A stretch of DNA of 64,000 nucleotides from Dactylorhiza incarnata (GCA_033032865.1 JAWHQI010000040.1:5377001-5441000), one strand, 5' to 3'. Shown: positions 53,380-64,000, counted from the stretch's first letter. A program made the numbers and translations. The notes: generated from the sequence alone by a model not told the origin.

Positions 53380-54684
53380 ATCGTACTAACTAGAAACGAA
53401 ATTGTTTTAAATGCAAAATCTATGAATAGTATATTTTGTGCGTTAGAACAAAATATTTTCAAACTTATTTATCTTTTACCTACCGCATATGAGATTTGGA
53501 ATTTTCTTGAAAGAACTTATGATTCTCCTTCTACAGGTATGGAACAATCGCAAGAATCGGAGAATATGCTAGCTTGCACAAGTCTTCAAGAATTCTCCTC
53601 TCATGACGGATCCATGAAGTGCACATCAATTGAAAGAGAAGAAGAAGTACTGTCTTCGGAAGAGGAGTGCCAAAAAGATGCAAAAGAAACTATATGTTCA
53701 AATCATGCCTCTCCTGAAAGCAATGTAAGGAAATCAAATCCCATTTTCTGTACTTCTATTTCTACATTACAATTGCTTCAAATTACAAAGCGCAAAATCA
53801 AGAAATTAAAAAATGCTAATAAACATTTGCACTTAGAAAATAAAAATTCAAAGGCAAAAAATAATGAAGAATCAAATTCTAAGTTATCTAGTTCTATCCA
53901 TGGCTCCTTAGTTGAAGGCATTACACCTTGTGTAGAATATAATGAATTAAAAGAAAAACACAAGAAACTTGAAAAGGAGTTTATTGTTGCAAAAGAACAA
54001 AATGAAAGATTATGTTTAGAAAATTCATCTTTGGAAAATGATTGTGCTAAGTGTAAAGACTATAAAATTGAAATTAAAGAGATGGATGAAACATTTGATG
54101 AATATAGAAATAACTATCAAAATCATATTGATTCAATTGTTTCCATTCTTAAAAATAGCACAATCGCTTATAATAAAGCTAAACATAATTTGAAGATTAA
54201 GAATGATGAATTAAAATAAAAAATCAACTTGCTTATGAAATTTATAAATAAAAATTCACAATATCAAGAAGTATCTAAAAGCATGTTGAATATGAATATG
54301 CATATGAATATTTTAACTAAGACAAATAATGGGAGTAAGAAACACAAAGTATTTGTAAATCAAAGTCAAAATCAAAATCACCATTATTTACAAAATCATG
54401 TTTCTCCCAACCTAAAATTAAATGCAAACAAATTTCCTTCAAATTATAAATTCAGAAATCATTTTGATCCAAATATTCAAGTAAATGATTATGGAAATTT
54501 GAAAACTAAAAATAATATTAAACCAATGTTTGAATGGCAGCCCAAAGTTAAAGATGAAACACAAACTCAAATCAAAAGGCCCTATTTAATCATATCTCCC
54601 CCAAAGCAAACACGATGTATTTGGGTACCCAAAGGAACCATCACACCTGGTCCTCTTTGGATACCTAAATCTCTCATTCATTAG
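53380..54684 (+). pseudogene. Gag of copia E, C-terminal part
   Basis: Continues the frame opened at 41,564: VLNAKSMNSIFCALEQNIFK and TAYEIWNFLERTYD are UBN2-type Gag blocks. Then comes a long Lys/Glu/Asn-rich, probably coiled-coil stretch (53,760-54,216). A TAA lies at 54,217-54,219, after which the same frame runs on to 54,684 and ends with TRCIWVPKGTITPGPLW, the IWVPKG phrase seen at the Gag C-terminus of SIRE-like elements. No CCHC knuckle is visible, so a deletion inside gag is likely. Confidence 0.82.
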
Positions 54685-57437
54685 TATCAAATCATTTGCA
54701 TGAAATAGAAATCAACTAAAAAGGAAATATCATCAATCTACTTCATGATATGCCTAATTTTTTGTTGTTGTTTAGTTTTTCCTTTGTTGAACCATCATGA
54801 TATGATCACTTTATATAACTTGTGATATGACTCTCACATATTAAACCAAAATTCATACATAAATCAAATTGAATAAAGTTGAATAAAAAGTCATATCATT
54901 TTTCAAGTGATCTACTTATCCTTTTTATTTTTATCCTTCTAAATTCATTTCCTAAAGGTCTTATAAAATTTGAAAAACTAAAGTTGTCATATGATATTAT
55001 TAAGACTAAATGAAATAAGTGTCAAAATGGATTCAAAAGGTATTTTAGGGGTATTAGACAAAGTTCATAAAATGCGCAAGTTTTGCTTCGGTATTTAATA
55101 TATTTGCGTCATTTTGATTACCCCTAGTATGTTTAATCATAATCATGTCAAATCGAAATTGAAAATTTGCAAAAATCATTTGTGTTTAAATAAAGATTCT
55201 CAACTCTGTTGCTAGCGCCTGGTGTTAGGTTTTAATGCTGGCGGTAGCATAATTTTCCTAAATTCTAATTTATCTAAAATATTATTTTCTGAAAAATTAT
55301 TGTATTAACTTTATTATCACTATGCTTTCATAAAACTATATATATGTGAGTTATTTAAGATTTCAAAAATCAAAGAGAAAATTTACAAAACCTTTCTAAA
55401 TAACCAAAAATATTTCTTCTCTTTATATTTATCTTAAGTTTTCACCTTATAATATTTCTCTCTAATAATTCAAAAAGGATGAATATGAATGTTCTTTAAT
55501 AATATCTCATTTATATCATCATGAACAATTAATTATGAGTATATAATTCCTATGTGTTAAAATTCATGATCATGTATAATAATCTTGCCAATTCAATAGA
55601 TCTTTGTAATTCAAATATTAAAAATCTACAAAAGATCCAATTGATTCCATCAAATAGTTTATAATCATGTCCATTATATGAATCAATTATATTTTGCATG
55701 TATCTCATTTATATGAAGATCACAGAATCATCTTTATATCTAAAAGAATAAATTAACTAGAATCATCACTTCATTCTATGTCCAAAATTTGAATGACTAG
55801 GTTTGAATACATGCAACATTAATGAAATAAATCTTACTCCATAAAATTGTGATCAAACTCTTCTTTCTAGCATTATCAACTAATCAATACTATTTTTCAT
55901 GCTAGTGATCTAATGATGCCATAATAAATCAATTTTAAAGAAAAATAATTGAAAGTTAAAATTCATAATAACTATGTTGCTTTAAAATCAAATCTAATAA
56001 GAAATTAATCTCGCATAAAAGACATAGTTTAGAAATTGGTTCAATAAGATTAAATGCTTAGTATGCCCATAATCATTCAACCAAATTATGTGTCTCACTA
56101 TAGCGAGGGCGTTGGTTTGTGTGCATTAGAAACCAAACCACTATGTCATGTCTTGTCCTTATCCGGGAAGGGTTCCAGTAGGGCCTTGCTAGGCACTAGG
56201 GGGAAAGAGTGCTAAGGTGAGCGTTGTCTTTTGTATGTATGTGGGATTAACACCCCAACCTACGGCATGCGTGCAGCTCCTCATGCCCATCCATCACTTA
56301 GTATCGAGCTAGAGTGTAGACATGTTGTTAGGGTTTCTTGATCTTATACATACATATGTTGTATACATTGTATGAATAATATTTCACTTATTTACGATCA
56401 TTTCACTCATGCATATTTGTGCTCAAATATGTTATCTTATGTTTTCATATTATCTATTTCTGAACTCTCATGCATGTGAAAAACACAAGTATTTTGAAAG
56501 TGTATTGTGCTACCTTAGGTTAGAATTTGGGGTTTTGGGCATATTAGCTTAAATTTGGAAAATTCACATTTTTGTGTATGCATGTCTGATTTCATTGCTG
56601 AAGTTCATTGTCACAAATCTGCACAAATATATTCAAAAGAAAAATTCTGAAAAATTTCACATTTTCCCCAAAATTCTAATTCTGTCACTACCGCCAGGCG
56701 ATAGCTGGATACCGTTGGCGTTAGTGAATATTTCTGAATTTCCAGTTTTCTCTTTCATGTCTAATTTTTCAGTTCCTGTTATTTTTCTCTTAAAATTCTA
56801 AAAAAAAAACTATAAAACAAATCAAAATCCAACCATAAACATGTTTTTCTCTTATATATCAAAACCAACTACAAAATTGAAAAAACCAATTAAAATAACA
56901 AAAACATGTTTTTTATTTATTTTATTTTTGTTCTTAAATTTTTTTTTTAAATTTTATAAAAACTGATGAAATTTTCTATGTTTCAAGGATGATATGGTTT
57001 ATCTTGCCAAGTTTTGTATACAATGTTTTATTCTCTATTTTAAGTATCTTAATAACATTGTTTTTGTATCATGCCTTGATCATTATCTCATGTGTGCTTT
57101 GAAATTGATTATAGAAATCATGTGTAGTATTGCATAGCATGCCTTTATGTATGAGTAAATGGCTTATATTTGCTAATGATTTTGTTTTCACTCACACTTT
57201 TTGATAAACTACATTTGAATTTAATCTTCTCTTACATGATTGTGTAATGTAACAACTTCATATTATTGTTAGGCATGCTTAGTTTTACCTTCATTACATG
57301 TTAAAATCTTTTTCATGCACCTATTTTGTTGCAGAAGTGTGTCTTTTCAAAAAAATTTTGTTTGCACATACAAGTGAATTCGGAGACCTTTGTCGTCAAG
57401 CAAAAATTCAAATGAATAATTGACAAAGATAACTCCA

Positions 57438-57497
57438 CCAAGCACTACTCACCCTCCTGATAAGTCTTAATGAGCATTGTGAGGTTGAGCACCTTGG
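57438..57497 (+). other. Conserved hairpin, copy 2
   Basis: CCAAG/CTTGG outer stem; inner stem CTCACCCTC/GAGGTTGAG with eight of nine pairs; loop CTGATAAGTCTTAATGAGCA plus TTGT. Confidence 0.6.
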
Positions 57498-57601
57498 AGA
57501 GAATTGTAAAGTGCCTTGTCGCAAACATTTTCCTTTTACACTACTTCTTCTTGTACACCGAATCACAAATAACTCAAATTCAACCTAATAATTGTGATTC
57601 C

Positions 57602-57662
57602 CCAAGCACTACTTTGCACCCTGATAAGTCTTAATAAGCATTGTGTGTGCAGAGCACCTTGG
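57602..57662 (+). other. Conserved hairpin, copy 3, with changed stem
   Basis: CCAAG/CTTGG outer stem; inner stem CTTTGCAC paired with GTGCAGAG (eight pairs, one G-T); loop CTGATAAGTCTTAATAAGCA plus TTGT. Stem sequence differs from copies 1 and 2 while pairing is kept. Confidence 0.6.
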
Positions 57663-58628
57663 TAGTTGTACTATTTTTCTATGTGCATTGAAATATTTAT
57701 ATAGCTTTGTGGGAAGAGGTAACTCTAAAAATGCTTGTTCAATAATATTGTGGTTATTCCATTATACATGTCATGTGTTTTGATTAACTCATATGTATAA
57801 TTTTATCAAAAACACTATTTTGCACACATCATTATCACTTGTAAGCCTTCTACTCATGAGAATTGGAGTCTATTGCATATCTACATGTATTCTCTAAATT
57901 CTTAAGTAAATGCACTAGATAGCCTTGCATGATCAATACAATGTATAAGTGTACTTGGTATCTAAATTTAGAACATTGTATTCTTCCATCTTGACTTGAT
58001 ATCGTGTATCATGCTTACATATTTTTTTTCCGCTACGCCATGAGTACTCTGTATTGCATACCTTTCAAAACTAGTGCATGACTATGTTACAACTGATCTT
58101 ATTTTGTGTACTTAAAATGCTACAACATCTATTTTGTTATATCTAAAATTCTTAATCATCTACTATGCTTCTCAATTCCTATATAGATGTTCACTTACAA
58201 AAAGTTTTTCGTCATGCTTTCCACCTCTTTACTACTTGTTTGCTCGATCATGAATATGTTTTCCCAACAAGTGGTTTCTTTATGAAAATCTCTTCACATT
58301 CTCTTTTCACTCATATATATTGTATTTTTCCTAAGCGTTTAATTCGTTATCATGACCATTCCCTCTCTACACAGTTATTGCACACTTTTTGTTGGCCTTC
58401 CTCTCCACCCCCTTTTGATAATACCAAAAGGGGGAGAATAAATTTGAAAGAAATTAACATGTTTGGGGAGTTAAGTTCATAGGAAGTTTTGTTGTAGGGG
58501 GAGCATTCATTTAGGGGGAGCATATGCACATCTCTTAAATTTCATTCTTATCTCTATTATAAACACAAATTCCTATCAATTGAATTATTTCTTTCTAAGG
58601 GAATTTGTTATTATCAAAAGGGAGAGTT

Positions 58629-59415
58629 TGTTTGAACATGCTTTCCGCATCTCTTGGTTTGACAATAACAAATCCTATTGTATTTGATCATACTTGTTTT
58701 GTGTTTATAGTATGCAAGATTTTGTGCTTTCAATTCTCCATGGTGCTGTGTTTTGTTGTTGCTAACGCGCCGCGTTAACTCTACCGCTGGCGCTAGCGGT
58801 AACGAACCGCTGAGAAGAAACGCTGAGAAGGAAAACCGCTGAGATGCAAACTGCGTTCGACGAATTGGCGGTCGACGAATTTGCGTTCGCCGAAAGCGGA
58901 ATCTCGTTCGACGAAATGAAGTCGGCGTTCGACGAACTGCATGCTCTACCACATCGCTCGACGAACTGCATGCTCTACCGCGGAGCAATAGAACTACCAC
59001 AGGCGCTAGCGATCGACGAAGCTGCGCTCGACGAATTGTGTGGCCAGGTCAACGAAGATGCGCCCGACGAAATGCTCTACCGCGGAGCGTTAGAACTAAC
59101 GCTAGCGTTAGCATATATAGAAACTATTGACAAAAAGGAAACAGTGGAGGAAAAGGAATGTCGACGGGTCGCAATGTTTGGCAAGTACTATCGCGGCGCA
59201 TTGGGACTAATGCCTGACGGTAGCTTTTGGAAACATCCCGTCTGTAGTTGATTGAGGAGCAGATTTGGAAGAAGATTGTGGCTGAAGGAAGGAAATCTCG
59301 CTAACGCGGGGCGTTAGCGGTACCGCGGCGTGCTAGTGTTTGACACTCAAAATGTTGCCTAAACTACCACGATCCGTGTGCTTCATTGCCTTATGTGGAT
59401 ACCGCGGGGCGGTAG
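58629..59415 (+). repeat. 3' LTR of copia E, truncated by X
   Basis: Starts TGTTTGAACATGC and follows the 5' LTR to ...ACCGCGGGGCGGTAG, where TGTAACGCCCC begins. Seven exact TCGACGAA words at 58,855-59,037. Confidence 0.88.
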
Positions 59416-59734
59416 TGTAACGCCCCTGATTTTCCGGTATTTGTTTAATTCAGTGATGGCATGTTAATGACGTCGGGGCGTTACTTCTAATGTCAAGTTA
59501 GCGGCGCGTTGCCGTTTGCGCGTTTTCGCGTCCGTTTGGGTCAAGTCGACCAAATTTTGCGACGACCCGGAATTGGAAAATTTTACGTTAGGAAAATAGA
59601 TTATTTAATTTTAGACTTGTCTATCAAGTTTCGTCGCGATCCGAGCCATTTTGGAGCCTCGGCGCATTTTAGAAGTTTTGTATGTATTTAAAGCTCGCCG
59701 TAACTTCCGCCATTCATATCTTGAAAACGGCACG
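59416..59734 (+). mobile_element. LTR start of a third Ty3/gypsy type (X)
   Basis: Begins TGTAACGCCCCTGATTTTCC with the inverted partner GGGGCGTTAC at 59,475-59,484. Later comes ATTTAAAGCTCGCCGTAACTTC and a CATTCATATCTTGAAAACGG phrase. TGTAAC(G/A)CCCC starts of this kind are common in plant chromovirus-type LTRs. It is cut by F3 at 59,735. Confidence 0.6.
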
Positions 59735-61135
59735 TGATGCGTGTCGGCAAGTGCACCGGTCGCTGTCAAGTAATAATTGTGGAGAATGGAATCCCCGGAT
59801 GTCGGTCTCTTGAGGAATGCAGGTTGGGTGAACGAATCGCGCAGTGACTATTATTACACAAGCGTTTCACAAACACAAAGAGGGGGTTTTTGGTTGGTTT
59901 TCCTAGTCTTAACAACAGCAAAAGAAATGCGGGTCGAAAGCACCACTTCGCAAGGTGAGATGGATGCAACGGCCGCGATGCCGTGCTTCGAGAGGTGGAC
60001 GGAGCGTGCTCAAGTGCGAGAAGGTGAGGGTCGCAAACACCTCTTCACAACCGCCGTTAGCTCTTGCTAACGCGGAACAAACACCTTGCGTGCGTGTGTG
60101 AGTGAGTGAGTGGAAAACGGAGTGAATCACAAGCAAACCATGAAGAACAACAAGGAAACATTCATTTCAACAAACAACATCACAATATTCAAGTTTACAC
60201 GGCTCAACGAGTACAATGAAGGAAAGAGGAAAGAAATAACCGATGGTGAAGACTAGCGGCCGTTCACGGCCGGAATGGTAGGTTGTCGGGCTACCTCCGG
60301 AATCGGGCGGACTATGCTTCCGGCGTAGAGAGCTGTCACGATCTCCCTACGTAGCTCCGTCGTCTTCGACTTCAGGTTTCTTCTTCTTCTCGCCGGGCGA
60401 AATGAGAGAATGGCTGCTTGGAGGCTTGCGGATGGTGGAGAACACTCACGGACAATGGAGGAAGTCCTGGAATGGATGGAGGAGGCTTGCCCTTGCGTGG
60501 GAGATGCAATGGAGGCGTCCCAAGGTGGTGGTCGGCGGCGTACGGAACAGGAACTCCGCTCCCGGGGGTGGATGCTGCCCTAAAATCGGAACAGGCGTTT
60601 AAATAGGCGCTGGAATAAATACTGCGCACGATCATTGGCGCACGACCAGTGGTCGTGCGCACTATCATCGGTGGTCGTGCACATTAGACGAAACAGAACT
60701 CAGAAATTTAATGATAAGTGTGCACGAACAGTGGCGCACGACCGGTGGTCGTGCGCACTGGCGTTGATGGTCGTGCGCACTACACCAAATAGAACTCATG
60801 AAAAAGGGGTTAAGTGCACACGATCAGTGGCGCACGACCAGTGGTCGTGCGCAATAGAACCGGTGATCGTGCGCAGTGTTCCTGTGCAGAATTGCACCGG
60901 GAACACCTGCACGACTCCAATTCCAGCACAACCACGAATCTAGCCACTGAGAGTGGCACCTAACAGTGCATGAACACAACTAATGACAATAAACATGGGA
61001 TCACACCAAAATGGGCCCAGAAGTGCACCTAGCATGGACTATCAAATATAAGCTATAACGCGGCTAAAGTGCGGTGAAATGACTGAATAGCGGCCCGGAT
61101 GAGTCCATAAATGTGTATATGATCAGGACTCATCA
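59735..61135 (-). repeat. 3' LTR of F3 (1,401 bp)
   Basis: On the minus strand it starts TGATGAGTCCTG at 61,135 and ends GACACGCATCA at 59,735. Near the end, ATTACTTGACAGCGACCGG matches ATTACTTGAACGATCGG in F2. Confidence 0.88.
60590..60875 (-). promoter_or_regulatory. U3 dyad repeats and TATA-like box of LTR F3
   Basis: Three well-preserved dyads with core CACGACC(A/G)GTGGTCGTG at about 60,638, 60,735 and 60,830, spaced about 96 bp, lie upstream (minus sense) of TATTTAAA at 60,600-60,607. Confidence 0.55.
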
Positions 61136-62918
61136 CACCCCCAGACTTAATTGTTTGCGCGTCCCGAGCAAACGAATCCGGCGGAGTGTGAAAACGATAA
61201 TTAACATAGAGAATTACACAAAGGAGTACGGTGCGAAGTAACATACGCATGCGAGTAGAGATTCTAGTAGAAGAAGATTCTAACTATGCTAACTAATTTA
61301 CAGAAGTATTAAAGCGTAAGTAAAGATTTAGTTATACTCAGTTGGTGAATTATGAAGAATTTGAACGATCATGCCCGGTATGAACGTGACGAGACACTGA
61401 GGCAGGTTGCAAAAGATCGGGGCTTAGGAATAACTCCGATGAAATCCATCAACGTCGTGAACCATACGCTTGCCCGGTCACACTCTCTCCACGGCGCTAG
61501 CAAACTCGCAAATCAAATCAGTAGGACTTTTAGGATTAAAATGGGGCTTAGGTCACGGTAGGATATTCAAAGTTAAACACGATGGCTACGCAACCCAAGT
61601 GAGCTAACGGAACGCTGCACCCCACAAGACCAACAAACTATGCTCGTGTGACACACCCCCAGACTTATCATGAAAACCAGGTGTGCACACGGCCTACTTC
61701 ACAAATACCAACAGATTTTCTATTTAGCTCGGAAGGATCTCATTTCAAAATACGCTCTTTTTTTTTTCTTTTAACATATTTTACTTCTTTTATGTATCCT
61801 CCGATTGGTTCAAAATCAGCAGATGGACTTTATTTTCCCTTCATAACACAATGATTCCACACACCACACAAGTTGAGAATTATGAGCGCAGTTAAAAACA
61901 ATTTGGTTGCGGGTGTAGGATAGGCTTCAGGCTTTGGTGGATGAAGAGGAGCTGAACAAAGGATTGGTAGGCACAGATTTGGCTTGCAACGGTGAACGAA
62001 AAGGACAGGGAATAGCAAGGCTCAAACTAGCCAAAGGGTGGCCTACATCATGTTTAACTCGACGAGTAGCTCTCACCCATGCTTCGAGAGTCGCTTGGGG
62101 CAAGTTCTTAGCCCACGAGAAAGGTAAACCTTCCTCCCGACTCGAGCAACAAACGACTAGCACTCGTACACACACAACACCGGGTTATCGTCAATTTCAT
62201 TCAAATTCACCACTTGAGTATAATAAATCTAAATTTACGCAGAAATACTAAACATAAATTAGATGCATAGAGAAAATCTAGTTCTACTCAAATTCTACCA
62301 TAACATGCGAAGTGACTAGAACACTACATGAGTCAACATCGCACTCCAAATAATAATTCCTATGTTAACAACCTATTTCACATTCCAACCACAATAGTCT
62401 AAACGGAACAACAACAAAAAGATAAGCGCGCACTCAAGTGGGTGAAGTGGTGTGTGAAGAATGCAACAATGATAATGATAAAGATAAATAAAAAGCAACC
62501 TTCTAGTATGCAGTGCAACTCGTGCACAGTGGATAACAACAACCGCTCCCCCAGACTTCAGCTAAACAATATATCTAGAAATTTGAAGCAAAAAGAGGGG
62601 AGAAAGTGTTACCCAATGCTCAGAATTGAGCATACCAGACGATTGGCGTTTACGATCAAAAGCAGTCCGCAACATCCGCACCATCGAACACAAAACCTGC
62701 AAGCACAAAACTCAAAACAACAAAAGCATATGCAAAAGCTGAACTAAAAGAAGTTAGATAAAGAGAAATACGAAATCAGGAAATCTGGGTTGTCTCCCAG
62801 TAGCGCTTTCATTTAACGTCCTTAAGCTGGACCAAATACCTGTATTAGCATTATTTATAAAGTGCAGGAATTAAAAGAGAAGTTCAGAAACGGTACACCA
62901 CATCAAATAAAACACAAA
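61136..62918 (-). other. Polypurine tract and 3' non-coding region of F3
   Basis: Minus-strand TCTGGGGGTG (61,136-61,145) abuts the LTR. The region has no domain in any frame. It shares a CTGGGAG(A/G)ACAA motif with F2 at about 62,783-62,800. Where an autonomous Athila would have RT and integrase there is nothing recognisable. Confidence 0.65.
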
Positions 62919-63986
62919 TCAGCTGAAAGCGCTCTTATGGTGCGCGTCTCCCGTAGCACGTAGGCGGGAGGTGAAGGCTTTAGGGCCAGCACTGGTATTA
63001 CCCAATGCTTCCCTAACCTCCGCCACCTTGCCACGGAGAGCGGCAGCACGAGCGTCGCGCAGAAGTTTTTCCTTTTTAAGTTTGGTGACAGTCGGAGACT
63101 GCCACCGTTGAGAGTTCTCAGATTTTTCCACCTTAGCGGTGGGTGGTGTCACTTCCGGTGTCACGGTGACCACCGGATCGGCCCAGGAGATGGAGCGCTT
63201 AGATAGTTTATTACATGAATCAAAATAAGAGGGTAATGGGACATTGTCCCGAACCAAATTCACGTCAGAGTTTTTTGAATTGCAGTCTTCTTCCGTCTCA
63301 GAACCAAACTCTCGCCGGAGATCAACTTCTTCTTCTTCACTAGACAGGTACTCCTCCTTTTTCCCTTCACTTGATTCTTTGACATCTTCATGCCCTGCAC
63401 AGCTCAATGATTCATGAAAATTAAAAGGAGGGGGCGGAGTGAATGTTTCAGCTGTGGCTTCGGAGCAAGTGGGCTGCTGCACCTTATTGGTTAGGACAAT
63501 GCATCCCGTAGCAAAATCAAGGGTGGCACCGCTCTCTTTCAAGAACGGCACGCCCAAGATAGGAATAGAATGATTTTCCTGCGGGCCCAAAACCTGAAAA
63601 TTAGCAACAACAATTGTCCCCTCAACTGTCACCTCCACATTCTTCACTTCCCCCTCGGATTGAATAACAGTCCCATTGGCAAGCACAAGGGATTTCCTTT
63701 CCTCCGTGTTCATTTACAGTTGTAATTTAGCTACATCTTGCAACGCAATGACGTTGCGAGATGAACCAGAGTCACACAAAGCTTTTGTTTCAAAATTGTT
63801 GATGGAACAAGAAATTACCAGCTCACTCGGATCAGCCTCTACCACATCCCCAAGACTCTTCCCTTGATCAATTGGGTTCTTTTCCGTGTTGCTGGGAAGG
63901 GTCCCCTGCGATCGCTCGGTTAGCACTTGGGCCAATTGGCCAAACTGCGTTTCCAATTTTCGCATGGATGCAGTTTGATTCACCAT
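62919..63986 (-). pseudogene. Gag-protease frame of F3 with a stop inside the protease
   Basis: The upstream part (63,986-63,717) contains MRKLETQFGQLAQVL and the retropepsin start SCSINNFETKALCDSGSSRN with the catalytic Asp in DSG. A TAA at 63,714-63,716 is followed at once and in the same frame by MNTEERKSLVLANGT and the protease C-terminal block IPILGVPFLKESGATLDF. After the protease comes a Glu/Ser/Pro-rich tail that ends at 62,919 instead of leading into RT. The enzyme would cleave Gag in the particle; the stop disables it unless read through. The frame probably began further right, outside the window. Confidence 0.8.
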
Positions 63987-64000
63987 ATTCGAATTAGCTA

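Larger units (their letters stand above)
54685..58628 (+). other. 3' non-coding internal region of copia E, pol absent
   Basis: Nearly 4 kb, AT-rich. No protease, integrase, RT or RNase H motif in any frame. It contains a GC-richer island (56,098-56,340) with AGTAGGGCCTTGC...ACTAGGGGGAA resembling a block near the LTR end, GC words such as ACCGCCAGGCGATAGC (56,690), the two hairpins, a TTTTGATAATACCAAAAGG-GGGAG tract (58,413-58,436) and the polypurine tract AAAAGGGAGAG at 58,616-58,626. The frames at 56,574-56,801 and 58,165-58,482 have no domain. Confidence 0.7.
39984..59415 (+). mobile_element. SIRE-like, gag-only Ty1/copia retrotransposon E, split by P
   Basis: 5' LTR 39,984-41,514, initiator-Met PBS, gag beginning at 41,564, the 11.6-kb insertion P (41,744-53,374), rest of gag to 54,684, about 3.9 kb of non-coding sequence, polypurine tract, then the 3' LTR from 58,629, cut by X at 59,416. 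No protease, integrase or RT motif is found between 54,685 and 58,628, so E lacked its own enzymes. Confidence 0.85.
59735..64000 (-). mobile_element. Athila-like Ty3/gypsy element F3, partial
   Basis: Minus-strand 3' LTR (61,135-59,735), polypurine tract, non-coding region, and a gag-protease frame running off the window. Same family layout as F2, but with protease retained and again no RT after it. PBS and 5' LTR lie beyond 64,000. Confidence 0.85.

Noticed and set aside
59777..60136. Frames within LTR F3 as a host gene
   Set aside because: They fall wholly within an LTR and carry no domain.

Overview
The window comes from a nuclear plant genome, almost certainly an angiosperm. It is close to wall-to-wall transposable elements. 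Evidence: Ty1/copia and Ty3/gypsy elements with plant-type primer-binding sites (initiator-Met tRNA for the Ty1 elements; plant tRNA-Asp and tRNA-Phe for the Ty3 elements), Harbinger-like TIR elements with TTA target duplications, a hAT-type MITE with an 8-bp duplication, and layered nesting. I find no convincing host gene and no tRNA or rRNA gene. The only stretch not clearly assigned to an element is about 15,131-16,400. Element labels (A-E, F1-F3, P, X) are mine.

Layout. 1-1,206: minus-strand LTR of a Ty3 Athila-like family (F1), inserted in the reverse transcriptase region of a minus-strand Ty1/copia element A (1,207-6,179). 6,180-6,545: eroded gypsy gag scrap. 6,549-13,740: Harbinger-like TIR element with a GC-rich fold-back core, split by the pol-less copia element B (6,836-12,725). 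13,837-15,127: second TIR element with a long CA-rich core. 15,131-16,400: unassigned, with a hAT MITE at 16,018-16,265. 16,400-18,148: two direct copies of an approximately 893-bp segment, the second cut by copia element C (18,149-30,133). C is itself split by Athila-like element F2 (20,913-27,229). 30,134-38,490: copia element D, with the only intact pol frame (33,384-36,518), preceded by an extra copy of its own 3' end plus LTR. 38,491-39,983: 3' non-coding end of a SIRE-like copia. 39,984-59,415: SIRE-like, gag-only copia E, split inside gag by element P. 59,416-59,734: LTR start of a third Ty3 type (X). 59,735-64,000: minus-strand Athila-like F3, reaching a gag-protease frame at the right edge.

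The most unusual object is element P (41,744-53,374). It is a gag-only Ty3/gypsy element with a perfect 5-bp target duplication (CACCT) at both ends, yet its left end is an inverted copy of its right end. LTR1 plus 1,960 bp of internal sequence lie head-to-head against a normal LTR2-gag-array-LTR3 element. Both outer termini are therefore U5 ends. The inner junction carries a GGGGA microhomology and a residue of the polypurine tract. This fits minus-strand cDNA that folded back, primed on itself and was then integrated. P carries no pol; instead it has 55 copies of a 78-bp repeat with a 17-unit (1,326-bp) higher-order period.

Other points: an apparently covarying hairpin occurs three times in the 3' non-coding region of two diverged SIRE-like elements. 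CpG-containing short motifs are repeated upstream of, or within, the LTR promoters of several families, with a TCGACGAA core shared by copia B, D and E. Four of the families seen here (B, E, P, F) are gag-only or gag-protease-only, so mobilisation would need enzymes supplied by other elements.
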